DNA of 64,000 bases from Lasiodiplodia sp. COLG20 (taxonomy: Eukaryota; Ascomycota; Dothideomycetes; Botryosphaeriales; Botryosphaeriaceae): assembly GCA_009801085.1 (NCBI GenBank), contig VNWV01000001.1, forward strand, positions 7,316,001 through 7,380,000, given 5' to 3'. Below the pieces are notes generated by a model, which saw nothing but the letters and a program-made list of their open reading frames with translations, was not told the origin of the DNA and searched no databases. Every line of letters starts with the position of its first letter. Position 1 is the stretch's first letter. Shown one piece after another: positions 21,280-32,298 of this stretch. The position numbers were made by a program, and so were the translations under genes.

Positions 21280-22668
21280 ATGGCTCGTTTTTCCCTCACG
21301 CACTTACTCGCCCTGGGCGGATTGATCTCAGGAAGCCTGGTCTCGGCTGCGAGCCAGTCACGCTACAACAGTACCCTGCAGAGCTGCCTCACTGCGGCTG
21401 TTGGCGGAGATGAAGGGCGCGCCCAGTTCCCGTCCGAGGCGACATTCGCCACCGTGGACGTCAGGCTGCGGAACTTCGAGTATCCCAGGGCGCCGGCAGC
21501 CGTCATGTATCCCAGCACCAGCGGCGAAGTGGCCGAGATAGTCAAGTGCGCGGTGCAGGATAACCGCAAGGTCCGCGCGCGCAGCGGCGGGCACGACTAC
21601 ATCAACAGCGGTAAGTTGCACCTTCAGGGGTACAATCTCGAGACTGACGAGATGGGGTCCAGGCCTCGGGGTTGTCGAAGGGTCGGTCACTGTCGATATG
21701 AGGAATCTGAACCGCGTCTCGGTCGACCAGACGACGTGGAAAGCGGCCGTCGGTCCAGGCAACCTGCTGGCCGACGTCGAGTGAGAGCTGCGGACGCAAG
21801 GCGGGCGGATGGTGCCGCACGGCAACGCGGGGACGGTGGGAATCGGCGGGCACGCGACGGTCGGCGGGGTGGGGTCGAGCACACGTCGCAGCGGGCTAAC
21901 ACTGGACTGGATGCGCGAGGTCGAGATGGTGTTGGCCAACGGCAGCGTCGTGCGGGCGTCGGACGAGCACAACGCAGACCTCTTCTGGGCGGCTCGCGGT
22001 GCGGCGCACAGCTTCGGCATCGTCACCGAGTTCGTCTTCGAAACGCTGCCGGTGCCCGAGGGCTCCTTCATCACCTTTGTATACAGCATCGCCAACGCTA
22101 CCTCGGACGTCTACGCCGACGTCGTCAAGGCCTGGAACGCTCTCATCGCCGACCCGCTGCTGACGCGGGACCTCTTCGTCTCCGTTTTCATCGGGAGCGA
22201 GGCCGGTCTGTCGCTGAATGGCCACTTCTTCGGCTCGCGCGCCGCCTTCAACGCCCTCGCCCTACAGACACTCCTCGGGGCCGGCCACAGCTTCACCACC
22301 AACGTAACCGAAACGACCTGGGCCACCTGGTACCCCGCCACGCTCGCAAACCCCGCGGGCGCCTCGCTGCTCTCCAACACGCACTTCTACAGCCGCACCA
22401 TCGCCGTCACGCGCGCCACACTACCCTCCAACACCAGCCTCGACGCCATCATCGACCACGTCGTCAACGCCGGCCCCCCTGATGGCGCCGCCGCCACCAC
22501 CTTCATCCTCGACCACTATGGCGGCGCCGACAACGACGTCGCCCCCGACGCCACCGCCTTCCCGCACCGCGACCAGCTCTACTACATGCACCTCATCGCC
22601 GCCGACCGCGCAGCAGAGCTCGCCCAGCCCGCCTTCGACTACGTCGAGCGGCCCTTCGATCTGCTTCT

Positions 22669-22702
<34 letters not shown>

Positions 22703-22870
22703 GACGGCCGAGCCTACGGCGTCTACGCCGGCTACGTCGACGACCGCCTCGCCGACCCGCAGCACGCCTACTGGGGCGCCAACCTGCCGCGGCTGCAGCG
22801 CATCAAGGCTCAAGTCGACCCTGCTGATGTCTTCTTCACGTTTCACGGCGTGAAGCCTGCTGTGTTGTGA
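21280..22870 (+). pseudogene. Berberine-bridge-type FAD oxidase with in-frame stop
   Basis: Exons 21280-21610 and 21663-22870 (GTAAGT...TCCAG, phase 1) would give ~512 codons, a usual length. A signal peptide (HLLALGGLISGSLVSA) comes first; then PSTSGEVAEIVKCAV and RARSGGHDY, the FAD-attachment His region; then AAVGPGNLLADVE. A TGA at 21782-21784 follows in frame, and coding continues without break as ELRTQGGRMVPHGNAGT, VGIGGHATVGGVGSSTRRSGL (FAD PP-loop region) and the berberine C-terminus YWGANLPRLQRIKAQVDP..DVF. The sequence after the stop is so conserved that an intron cannot explain it. So the gene is inactivated by a nonsense change, or the base is wrong. Family role: oxidation of secondary metabolites or sugars. 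A CAG run encodes ~10 Gln near residue 465. Confidence 0.85.
22670..22699 (+). repeat. CAG trinucleotide run in the oxidase gene
   Basis: Ten CAG codons in a row give a polyglutamine stretch just before the conserved C-terminal berberine motif, a place where the family normally has no such insert. Confidence 0.9.
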
Positions 22871-24785
22871 TCCATTCTTGGTTCCGTACCGCTGCTGGAA
22901 AGTCTTTTGGTAGATCGTGAAATTTGGTTCGTACATGTCGTTATTCATTTGTGCGCGGCGTGGGGGTGGTGTGTTGAACAGCTTGTGCTCGGAAAGGAAT
23001 GCCGCTACACGGTGGCGGACGGCTGCGGACATACGTCGTTACGAGGATGAATTGATGTTTGAAAACGCGAGGAAGCCGGTCTATCTTCGATAGTGGTTCT
23101 GGTGGCGATGTCCTGGAAGAGCTCGTCGTCCTTCCATTGTCATTTAGCGGGTGGTCCTATTGCTCGCGGTGACCGCTTCTACGTCAGTGCTAAAGGAGAA
23201 TATTGATTTAAACAGACGTTGTGATGTCACAAGACACAGTGTAAACCCCGGAAAGGTCAGTAAGCCGTCTAGGGCTTCCTCGAGAATAGTGGAAAAGGAG
23301 CTGAGGCAACGTAACTAAGCACTGCGTGCGAAGGCCGTGTTACCAACAAAATATCAGAGTGCTGTAAAATTGCTGAAAAGTGTACTCAAGAGGCGTACTT
23401 AGCTCAGGGAGCCCTGTCTGGCTGATCCTTCTGGTTGGGTTGCGGTATGTTGCTTAGTGAGGGGATCATTACCAGACCCGATCCTTTTTTGGACAAACGA
23501 CCCAAACCCGACCTTGGTAGACTAAACCTAACTTTTAGTCCAGGCAGCTCAACATTGCAGTATTAAAAACTACTTATTCTTTACTATCATAAATATTTAC
23601 ACCCCTGCGTCGTACTATAGCGATAAAAAAAAACTTCTGCCTTGATTTTGTTCAAGTTTCACAGCGCCAGAAAGAAGATCAGTTTTGGTAAAAATTAGGT
23701 TTAGGATGCCAAGTTTTAGATCGGGGCGTTAGGCAAAAGAAAGGGTGGGTTTGGTATTTCCTCCCTTAGTGAGCCTTGGCGGGCTGAGCGTGTGGGTCAT
23801 AATAAGCCCGACAGTCACTTAACTCCGGGTCCGGTCCTGACTTTGACCATGCTCGGCGGGGCTGTGTCCTTCGTTAATCTGTACAAGCTGCGCCACAAAA
23901 CCGTCGCAATAAGGAGCCTATAGATTTGACATCACCCGCGTGACCAAGCCGACTCGTATGATCCTGCGAATTTATCCTCGATTATTTGCATCACTGGGTC
24001 ATGGTGGGCCTCAGAAACCTATCAAGAAAACAGCTATGCGTATACCCACACTCGCTAGTAATGGACAGACAGTTTTACGTGGAAGTGTATTCACCTTGGC
24101 GCGACCCAAATCGTTTAGCTCAGACTTGGTGACATGTGGGATTTGTCCGCTCCTTCTATGTAGCGGAGAAGCTGTACAAGATGGCTCATAGCCTACATAG
24201 AATCGGAGGTTGATGAATTCCGTTAGTGGATAAAGAGCAGGCCAGTGTACACTTATTGCTGCAGACTTCGTGTCGTTCAAATACTTCAAGCTTTTCGTAC
24301 TTCTCCCCAAGAAGTTCGCTTCCATCTTCGCTTCCATCTTATAACAAGTAGTGTACTTCGTTACAAGACCGACCAGCATCGGAAGGATTCATAACACGGC
24401 AATAATTATCAGGTCTTCTATGAAATGGAACAACGTCATGGATGCAAGAGTCGTATGTGGAATCCGCGGAGCCCGCGGATTTGCCATCCAAACTTCACCG
24501 CGCAGCTAGACAGCAGCCAGCACCTCGGGTATTGAGGAATCTTTCCCAGACGGCTTCCCGAATCATGCCCTAATCTCCGCGCATTCTTACACCTACCCAT
24601 CGCGTAACCATCATTAGAGAGGCTACCAATGCGTGGAGCTTCATTCTTGCCTGTGTTCGAAGATGTGTCCATGCTCGTTGCTACAGTTTTTAAAGTCGAA
24701 TGCGATCCGCTATCCACCATCCCAACTCGAATAGTCCAAGAAAACACGCCCTCCTCATCCTCTTTCGAATTCTCATAGTCCCGAC
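22871..24785. other. Long spacer with AT-rich, RIP-like tract
   Basis: No gene recognised. Around 23480-23720 the strand is AT-rich and carries C-poor stretches (TTAAAAACTACTTATTCTTT) suggesting mutated repeat remains. Short frames at 23940-24379 on both strands overlap and have no motif. Confidence 0.45.
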
Positions 24786-26035
24786 ATGACGTCACGTTCT
24801 GAATTTGGCGCCGAAACCAAGGCTTCTGAAGTCGCAGATGCTTTCAGTAGCAATATCAAAGGCCGCATTGGTGAGTGCGCCCGCCCCCCTGATCAGTGAA
24901 CAGGCTCGACTGAGCGCCCCCTCTCCCCTAGTTGCCATCACCGGCGTTTCCAGAGGCGGCCTGGGCGGTGCCACCGCTCTTGCTTTCGCGAAGTGTGATC
25001 CTGAACTCCTCATTCTCATCTCACGCACGCCATCAAAGATGGCTGAGGTCATCAGCGACATCAAGCATGTCAGGCCTACCGCCAACGTCGCATCAGTCCA
25101 GATAGACCTGGCCTCGCAGGCCTCCGTGCGGCGAGCAGCAGACGAGATCAAAGCGCTCACTCCGCGCCTGGACATCCTCGTGAACAACGCCGGCATGGTC
25201 GTGTGGGAGCGCACGTACTCGCCCGACGGCATCGAAAGCCAGTTCGCGGCCAACCACCTCGGGCCATTCCTGCTGACCAACCTCCTGAAGGAACGCCTCA
25301 TGACGGCGGCGGCCGCCGCTCCTTTCGATGGTGCGACGCGCGTGGTCAACGTCGGCAGCGAGGCCCACCGCTTCAGCCCGTTCCGCTTCTACGACTACAA
25401 CAGCGAAGGCTGGCCCGTTCCGCCCGAGGAGGCGGGCGCGATTTTCGCCATGCCGGACGTCCTGCGCGCCCCCAAGGACGGCTACGTCGGCATGCAGACG
25501 TACGGCCACACCAAGACGGCTACTGTGCTGTTCACTGTGGCGCTGAATAGGCGTTGGGCGGGGACCGGCGTTACTGCCTACAGCGTTCACCCGGGAGGTA
25601 CGTGGAATGCGGCGTCGTCGTCGACTGCCTACCGAATCTTCCTCTGATCAGGGTCATGCTTGGAGCTTGGGCGTCTATGCTAACAGTTCTTCCGGCGTCT
25701 TACTTACAGCAATCGCTACGGGATTAACAAGGAGCATGGATGCTGCGATGAAGGCGCAAATCGATGCAACGATGGGAGACGTCAAACCGAAGCCGAGCCA
25801 AGAAGAAGGGGCGGCGACCACACTAGTTGCGGCGCTTGATCCCACGTTGAGCGGTATGTATAACAACTAGGACTGTCTTGCTATAGATAAAGATGGCTAA
25901 CTGGGTCGAACAGCTGCCACGGATGTATATCTAGACGATTGTCAAGTGGGCAATCCGGAGCCCTATGCGGTCGATCCAGAGAAAGCGGAAAGGCTATGGA
26001 AGCTCAGTGAAGAACTTGTCAAACAAACGTTCTAA
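24786..26035 (+). CDS. Short-chain dehydrogenase/reductase, retinol-dehydrogenase-like
   Basis: Four exons (24786-24870, 24932-25597, 25710-25853, 25914-26035) encode 338 residues; introns are GTGAGT...CTAG, GTACGT...TACAG and GTATGT...AACAG, all phase 1. The cofactor motif TGVSRGGLGG lies at ~31-40, followed by the acidic segment for NAD(P) preference (ISRTPSKM), NNAG at ~115, the catalytic Ser in NVGSEAHR and YGHTK (YxxxK) at ~235. After the catalytic site comes VHPGAIATGL, split by an intron, and the C-terminal cap DPEKAERLWKLSEELV. This is the classical/extended SDR group close to WW-domain oxidoreductase-like fungal enzymes. The substrate is unknown. It lies between the two module copies but shows no sign of belonging to them. 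Confidence 0.9.
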
Positions 26036-26214
26036 CTGAATCTAAGAAGGTTTGTGCAACAGAGGGCTTCTTCTGTTGGGTTTTGGAGTCATACTAGGAG
26101 GATCAGGTATCCGTAGGGTTTGCTTTGAGTATAGAACGGCTGACGACAACCAATTGGGAAATGGTTGTTAATTGATCGACTGCTACGTGGCGTGCGAAAG
26201 GCTTATTACGGTAG

Positions 26215-27350
26215 CTAGCTCCCTTCTGAGCTTCCTGGATGGTAAGCTGCGTACACTTGCAAAGCCCCCTCAACCGACTGAACAATACCAAAGAAAACAG
26301 TAAGAATAAGAACAACAATAGCCACCCAGAACGTATACCACTGTGGCCCTTTTCGCTTATCATACCACCACTGTGCCATTGTACTCGGCTCCGCTGCGTC
26401 AAAGACCATTTTCAAAATGATCAAACGTTCCTTCCAGAAATAAAATCTCTCAATCTGTCGATCATCTACCCGCAGGGGCGGACAATGAATAGTTTTCAGA
26501 TCAAGCCCCCATGCTTCAGATTGCTTCTTGTACCACCTCACAGTCTCCTTGTCCGAAGGTGGTAGTAGAAGGGATAAAGTGCGCAGAGTTTCTTTGCAGA
26601 AGCCGGCAGGGAAGATGTCTCTGACTGGGCTATTAGCAGATCGTTCACAGAGAGTAAGAGCAATCCGTACTTCTGACAGTTTTCCAAGAATGTCGCGTGT
26701 TGGAAAATCATCAACACCTTGTCGTCATCTTTTAATCGTAGATGGTCTGCCAGGTTCGATGTCCAAACAATCCGAATACTGCACAGAAGCTCGAGGTTGC
26801 GGGCATTGAAGATTTTCTGCAGCCTGACGCTAGTCCCTGAAGGCTCTCCTGGTGCCACTTGATTGGCTACAAAAGAACGCAGCGTGCCGTTCTCCCATAT
26901 TAATGGTTGCTCTGATGATATGGCGCAACAAGGCGCTCCAATCTCCATCATTGTCAGTAATCGTGCAGCCCAGTTGATTGAATTATCCAGCAGCATTTTT
27001 GTTCGAGGTTGTTCTTCAGTGGCATCGCTTGGCGATTCCCCGGAGGTAACGCGGTCAATCGGTATGTCTTCTCGGGTTGGCGCATTGGTCACCAGAAATT
27101 CAGCGACTTCGAGGATGTCTTTGTGGGTCTCTATAAGGTGAAGATCCGGCTTGCTAGCGTCGGCAAAGTGTGTTCTCTGTTCGGTGCTAAAAATGTGACA
27201 TTGGTTGTAGTAGTATTCCAAGTAAGGCTCAGCATTGAGGCTGCCGGAGGAAAGCTGCTGGAGAAAGGAGTCTGATCCCCAAAGATATTGTAGCAGGACC
27301 TCCTGGTCTTCTGGAGAAGAGTGACAGCTTGTAATAGGCTTTTGCAGCAT
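26215..27350 (-). CDS. Single-pass membrane protein, module copy B
   Basis: Exons 27350-26671 and 26620-26215 (GTACGG...TCAG, phase 2) encode 361 residues. It is the paralogue of the protein at 15259-16438: shared blocks are EPYLEYYYNQCHIFS, NSINWAARLLTMMEIG, LQKIFNARNLELL, HLRLKDDDKVLMIFQHATFLEN and, after the splice, DIFPAGFCKETLRTLSLLLP. The C-terminal helix (WYTFWVAIVVLILTVFFGIV) and the preceding WWYDKRKGPQWY are nearly identical. Intron position and second-exon length (406 nt) are the same. A diverged N-terminus and the DNA differences show an old duplication. ATG 27350 is the only start in the frame, so a few residues found in copy A are missing. It diverges from the gene at 27722, 371 bases away. 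Function unknown. Confidence 0.8.
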
Positions 27351-27721
27351 GTCGTATCCGGTATTGCCGTTCAATCGCTGTTGAGTCGTCAGGGGACCGA
27401 ACGCGCAATCTTATCCAGGCTGACTCGACGCAAGGCTGAGAGTTGCGTCATGAGGTTTTACAAAAGCCCCGATAAGCGTACAGCTGACGTGGCGCGAGCT
27501 GAATGTTGAGGTTCCCCCAAGGAACATGCAGGTGGGGGGCCTTGCAGCTCAGCTGCGCCAGCCTTGCCCTTCTGCCTTGAAAACAACTCATAGCCGTGGC
27601 TACCCCGCTCTTCATCTTGGGAGACCCGTTCTTAGTTGGAAATCATTACATTCGTTCTCAATCACATCCCCGAGTGAGCTTCGACCGCATAACTACCTGC
27701 GGCTAGTGTTCTGTTACACCA

Positions 27722-30374
27722 ATGGAAACATCTCCGACCGAAGTGCAACCCAACAACCCTCACTCCAATGTTGTATCAAAGGTTCTGAACAAATTTTCTG
27801 AACTCCATCCACCCAAATGGCAGAACCCAGAGCAGTCTATTGGGAGGTTCTATAGGAAGCTTGGAAAGCTTAGCTACTGGGAAGCAAAAGGTCCAGCTCT
27901 TTCCGCATTCCTTGAGCTTGCAACCAAAATTAAACACCACCTCGAACACCTCGGAGACAGCGTCACTGGAACGATTTTGTGGTGCGTCTGCATGGTGGGG
28001 AAGTCGGAACGGACGGCCATTCCAACAGTGTTCTTTTGCAGCAGAGATGCACGTGCTCGCCAGCATGTTCGCAACAAGATTGAGAAGAGCGGCATTCTTG
28101 GACCGTATCCTGGGTTCAAGACCGCAGATGCCAAGTGTCCACCCGACTTTGACCAATTGATACAGTTGGCAACCGGCAAGAGAAGGTCCCCACAGTCAAA
28201 ACACAGCAATTACCTCAATTGTGGAAATGCGATCGGTGCATCCATCGCAGTCACGCAGGTGAAGGCAGGCGGAGTCCAATCAGTGGCTTATGCTACAATT
28301 GGTGCCGTGTTTCAAGTTGGAGATGAGATGCTTTTCGCTACTGCAGCGCATCCATTCCTACGAGAAGGCTTGTCATTGGACCTTGGAAGCGATGGATCCT
28401 CCGATTACGAATATAACGTCGACGATGACTACCCATCGGATGATGAGGAACCGTCAGACACATCATCAAACACGGTTCTGAAGAGATCGGTGAGCTTGCC
28501 TCCGGAATGTGAAGAGACCGGAAAGGGGGAAGAGGACATGGAAGAGATCGAAGATGAAAGCGGACTCAGTAGCTTTCAGGATACAAAATGGTCTTGTATT
28601 TATGGAGTAGAGGACATCGCCTTTTCCTCAAACCCTGCTCTTGATTTCTGCCTCCTACCGCTGAAGGAGGATAATCGCAAAGGCTACATGGACCTTCCTA
28701 TTCGACAGGAAGAAAATGGGGCATACTGCTTGCACGTCGTACCACCCGTATGTGGTGTAGGTGATGGATCGGCTGGACCTATGGTTGCTTACACTGGTTC
28801 TAATGGAGTACAACCTGGTATCCTTTCGGGCACACCCTCGTTCATGACCCTCGCGGGGGGCACGGTATCTCAAGAGCTGTGGTCGGTGCAGGTTACCGGG
28901 GAGCTTCACGATGGAGATTGCGGATCTCTCGTAGTCAGTGAGCTGACCGGGGAACTAGAGGGACACATCATTGCGGGTAGTCCTGGCACGGGCATGGCCT
29001 ACGTTGTCCCCGCACGAGACATGCTCAAGCACATTCAAACGTCATATCCAGAGGACTGCCGATTAGCTGTCTGGTCCGAATCTTGCAGAGCCGCACAATC
29101 AGCAATTCGATCTCAGTCGGTCATCTTAGTGGAGCCTCAGACGCGTCCAATCAACCAGACTCTTCCTCAATCTTTGGAGATTGGATTCCGTAGGCTTTTG
29201 TCTCTGAGAAGGAGGGAAATACTTCTCATGCAAGCTCTTGATCCCTCAACTAACCGGAAACTCTCCAATATACCCGTGTACCCCAGGCCTCCTTCAACGG
29301 CGAGCTCGCAAAGATTCAGGAATGTCCTCCATTCTCTTTCAGAAGTTCCGCTGGGCTGGGAGAGCCCCGCACTCTTGGAAAATGCGTTATTTTTTGTGCC
29401 AGCGGAATCGATACGCAAAGAGGCACAGAAGGAATACGAACACTTGACAAGGCAAAGTCAGGTTTTGGGCCGAGACAACATGACCACATGGGGTCTACAA
29501 GATTGCTTGCTACGAGCATTACTGAGATGGTTCAAGGATGACTTTTTTAGTTGGGTCGATGAGCCAGTATGCTCGGTTTGTGGTAGTCGTACGATTGCAC
29601 AAGGCACGGTGCCTCCACTATCAGAAGAAGCAGCCCATGGAGCAAATCAGGTTGAGCTCTACAGATGCCAGAGAGCGACTTGCAAGACTGAAGAGAGGTT
29701 TCCACGCTACACGGACGTGCTCATGCTCCTCAACACAAGGAGAGGACGGATTGGCGAGTGGGCCTTGTGCTTTACGGTGCTATGTCGTGCCCTTGGTGCC
29801 AGAGTGAGGCTCGTTTGGAACACTGAAGATGATATCTGGACGGAGGTCTATTCGAACCAGCGCAAAAGGTGGATTCATGTCGATGCCAGCGAAGGGAAGT
29901 GGAACCAGCCACTCATTTACACGAAAGGTATGTCCCTACTTCCAGTACACTCTCATCCAAAGTTGCTAATGTTCACAAGTCCGGGAGAGAAAAATGTCGT
30001 ATTGCATCGCACTTTCGGTAGATGGACCAACGGATGTGACTAGACGATATGTCAGAAGTTCCACAAACGCGTTGCCTCGACTTCGGGCGTCAGAGGCCGA
30101 GCTCTTCTACATCTTAGATGAGATTCGCAATGAGCGCAGGGCGGATCTCGGAACAGAAGCAAGGGCTCGGCTCAAAGAAGAAAGTATGGAAGAAGAGAAG
30201 GAGCTACGAGCTTACATCGCACAAAAGGTTGCTGACGATTTTTGTCGGATCCGCCTTCAAGGCACAAGGACTGAGAAACGTCTGCCGATTGAAGAAATCA
30301 TACGTAGATCCAAGTTGAGTAGTCGTTTGTGTGCTGAGACAGAGCGGCTCAGAGGTCAAGGGGCGGTCATTTGA
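27722..30374 (+). CDS. GDCGS-type chymotrypsin-fold domain fused to PNGase-like domain, module copy B
   Basis: Exons 27722-29927 and 29980-30374 (GTATGT...CACAAG, same position and phase as the copy-A intron but with a GT donor) encode 866 residues. The architecture equals copy A. N-terminal region: GRFYRKLGKLSYWEAKG, TVFFCSRDARARQHV. Chymotrypsin-like domain: H210 in TAAHPF, D308 in LDFCLL, C400 in GDCGS, GHIIAGSPGTG. PNGase-like domain: CSVC, ERFPRYTD, DIWTEVYS, RWIHVD. Here the catalytic Cys of PNGase is Ile677 and the His is replaced by Asp704; only the Asp (721) remains. The GWGK segment is also lost at the splice junction (VRERKMSYC). So the PNGase part is a clear pseudoenzyme while the protease triad is intact. 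An acidic insert (SDYEYNVDDDYPSDDEE) follows the His region, as in copy A. Confidence 0.85.
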
Positions 30375-30950
30375 GTAGCTTGGGTGTCAACTTCCTATCA
30401 TCTACGTTTGAGCTCGGCTGTATGCGTGTAACTCAATACATCTTGTAGGTACATCACTACAAACAATAATTGTGACATCATTATATCATATCGCCGTAAC
30501 TGTCCTGAGAATAGATCACATGACCCGGCCTTGATCTTCACCTGACCTGTTCATACACCGTTCATCTCGGAACGTCTTTGGGTTAATAATTGGATATTGG
30601 AGCCTACAAGGGCCAACAGCGATAATAGCCATCAACAGAGCAACGATTTCTCCCTCAAATGGCCCCTCTGTACCAGATAGCACTCAGGTTGCCTGTAACC
30701 CGTTGATCTGTGCAAGCGGTAATACGACCTAACCCATTTATCATTTGGGCATGAAAGCTATCTTGAATATTCTCACATAAAGGCACTATTCATGCAAATA
30801 GGTACAAATTCTCAAATCTAAGAGGTGTCGCCGACCGGTCATACGAGCCCGTTCCGTATCTTCAGCTTCTTTCGAGTCGCGTTTCATCCCTACCCCCTTC
30901 GCCTTCTCTACCCGCCCGTGGTCCTGACAATAATCGCCATTATGGAATTA
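30375..30950. other. Spacer between module copy B and the metabolite cluster
   Basis: Convergent spacer, AT-richer than the flanking genes, no gene seen. It marks the left border of the cluster. Confidence 0.5.
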
Positions 30951-31982
30951 TCACTTCTGGCCCCAGGTGATCGTAAACCGCACGGACATACCAAAACGGT
31001 CAATCTCATCCACCGCATCTGCGTAGAGGTTGTCAAACCGTTCCTGCGATATCCCCAATTTATCCGCGCTGTACTCAAGTGTCAGCACGCCAATCACAAA
31101 AACAAACACCAACGACCCTTACCTAAAGCTCGTCACAAACGTCTCATACATATGCAGCACGTCCTTCCTTCCCCTCAGCCCCAACTCAACATTCTCATGC
31201 GCTTTGCCGATGGGGAGGTCGACGTCCTGCTGCTGTATATTTTTTATCCCGTTCTTCTTGAGAGTAGCCACCAGGCTGCTCGACGGATTCGTGTCGAGCA
31301 TGTACACGGCAAACAGCTTCGGCAGCAGGCTCAGCGCCTTCGCATCCGGGTGGCACTCGGCGACGGTGGCGTTCGGCTCGAAGTGCTGGATCCACCCGCC
31401 CGGCTTGACGCAGCGCACCAGCCGCGCGACGACCTTCTCTGCCTCCGCCGGCGCGAAGATGGGCAGCACGAAGCGCTGGTGGACTAGGTCGAACGAGTCG
31501 GTCCATTCGGCGGGGAAGTCTTCCAGCAGGCTCTGCGTCACGAGCGACACTTTTGGAGGGGTCCAGCCTTTTGGAGGGAATAATTCCGGCCTTTGGGGCA
31601 AAAGTTTCGTTTCACGTCAACGGCTGGGGCGGCACAAAGCGTGAGGAGGTTGTGGGATATCTTACGCAATGTCGAATCCGACGAACTCTGCGTCAGCTGG
31701 GAGAATCGATCGGACGTCGGTGATCCAAAATCCTGAGACGGACGGTCAGCTTGGCAATTGGAATGAGAAGCGAAACTGGCGCAATTTACCGTCGGCCGTG
31801 GCAGAATCGAGCACCCGCAGCCCGGATGCCTTGTAGTCGATGGGTGCCTTGATCAAACCGCCGCATGTTCCCTTGACCCACTCGTGCTGGATCCGCAGCC
31901 GATCCATTTCCGCAAAGTGGAATGGCAGCGGGTACCGATCCCTCGCCGACTGCGTGGCAGCAAGATCTTTGGGGGCGGACAT
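30951..31982 (-). CDS. SAM-dependent methyltransferase, LaeA/UMTA-like (GliN-like candidate)
   Basis: Four exons (31982-31790, 31732-31666, 31590-31123, 31068-30951) encode 281 residues; all phases agree. The first exon ends in RVLDSATADG, the SAM-binding motif I in a degenerate form; exon 2 gives TDVRSILP..AEFVGFDI; exon 3 has WTDSFDLVHQRFVLPIF and RLVRCVKPGGWIQHFEP, motif II/III of class I methyltransferases; the last exon ends DEIDRFGMSVRFTITWGQK. This is the fungal LaeA/UMTA-type fold, which includes the N-methyltransferase GliN of gliotoxin clusters. It lies at the edge of the cluster and an exact TCGGN3CCGA site is 121 bases upstream of its ATG, so membership is likely. Whether it methylates an amide N, a thiol or something else cannot be told. 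Confidence 0.8.
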
Positions 31983-32102
31983 TTTTCTCGGGTGTTCCTC
32001 GAAGTAGTGAAAGGTGAAGTTGACTGGATAACGGAAAGGGTTGCTGCGTCTTCACGTACGATTATAACATGCTGGTTCTGCCCAGCCCGCGTAGTCCCAA
32101 GC

Positions 32103-32113
32103 TCGGCACCCGA
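32103..32113 (+). promoter_or_regulatory. TCGGN3CCGA site upstream of methyltransferase
   Basis: TCGGCACCCGA, a perfect match to the motif reported for Zn2Cys6 regulators of ETP clusters, lies 121 bases before the minus-strand ATG at 31982. A longer palindrome TCGGCCGGTGGCCGA sits at 32128-32142. Confidence 0.6.
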
Positions 32114-32298
32114 ACGTAGGACGGATATCGGCCGGTGGCCGACAGCGATGACGGGATCCAGAACAAGGACGCAAGAAGGGCAGGCAAGAGGATGTGCAAA
32201 GCATCATCCAGTGCGGTTTGGCTCAAAGAGGTGAATTCAAGTATATTCTTCCTTTTCCTAACGAAAAAGAGTGGAAATTGGAAAGGCGGACAGATAAA

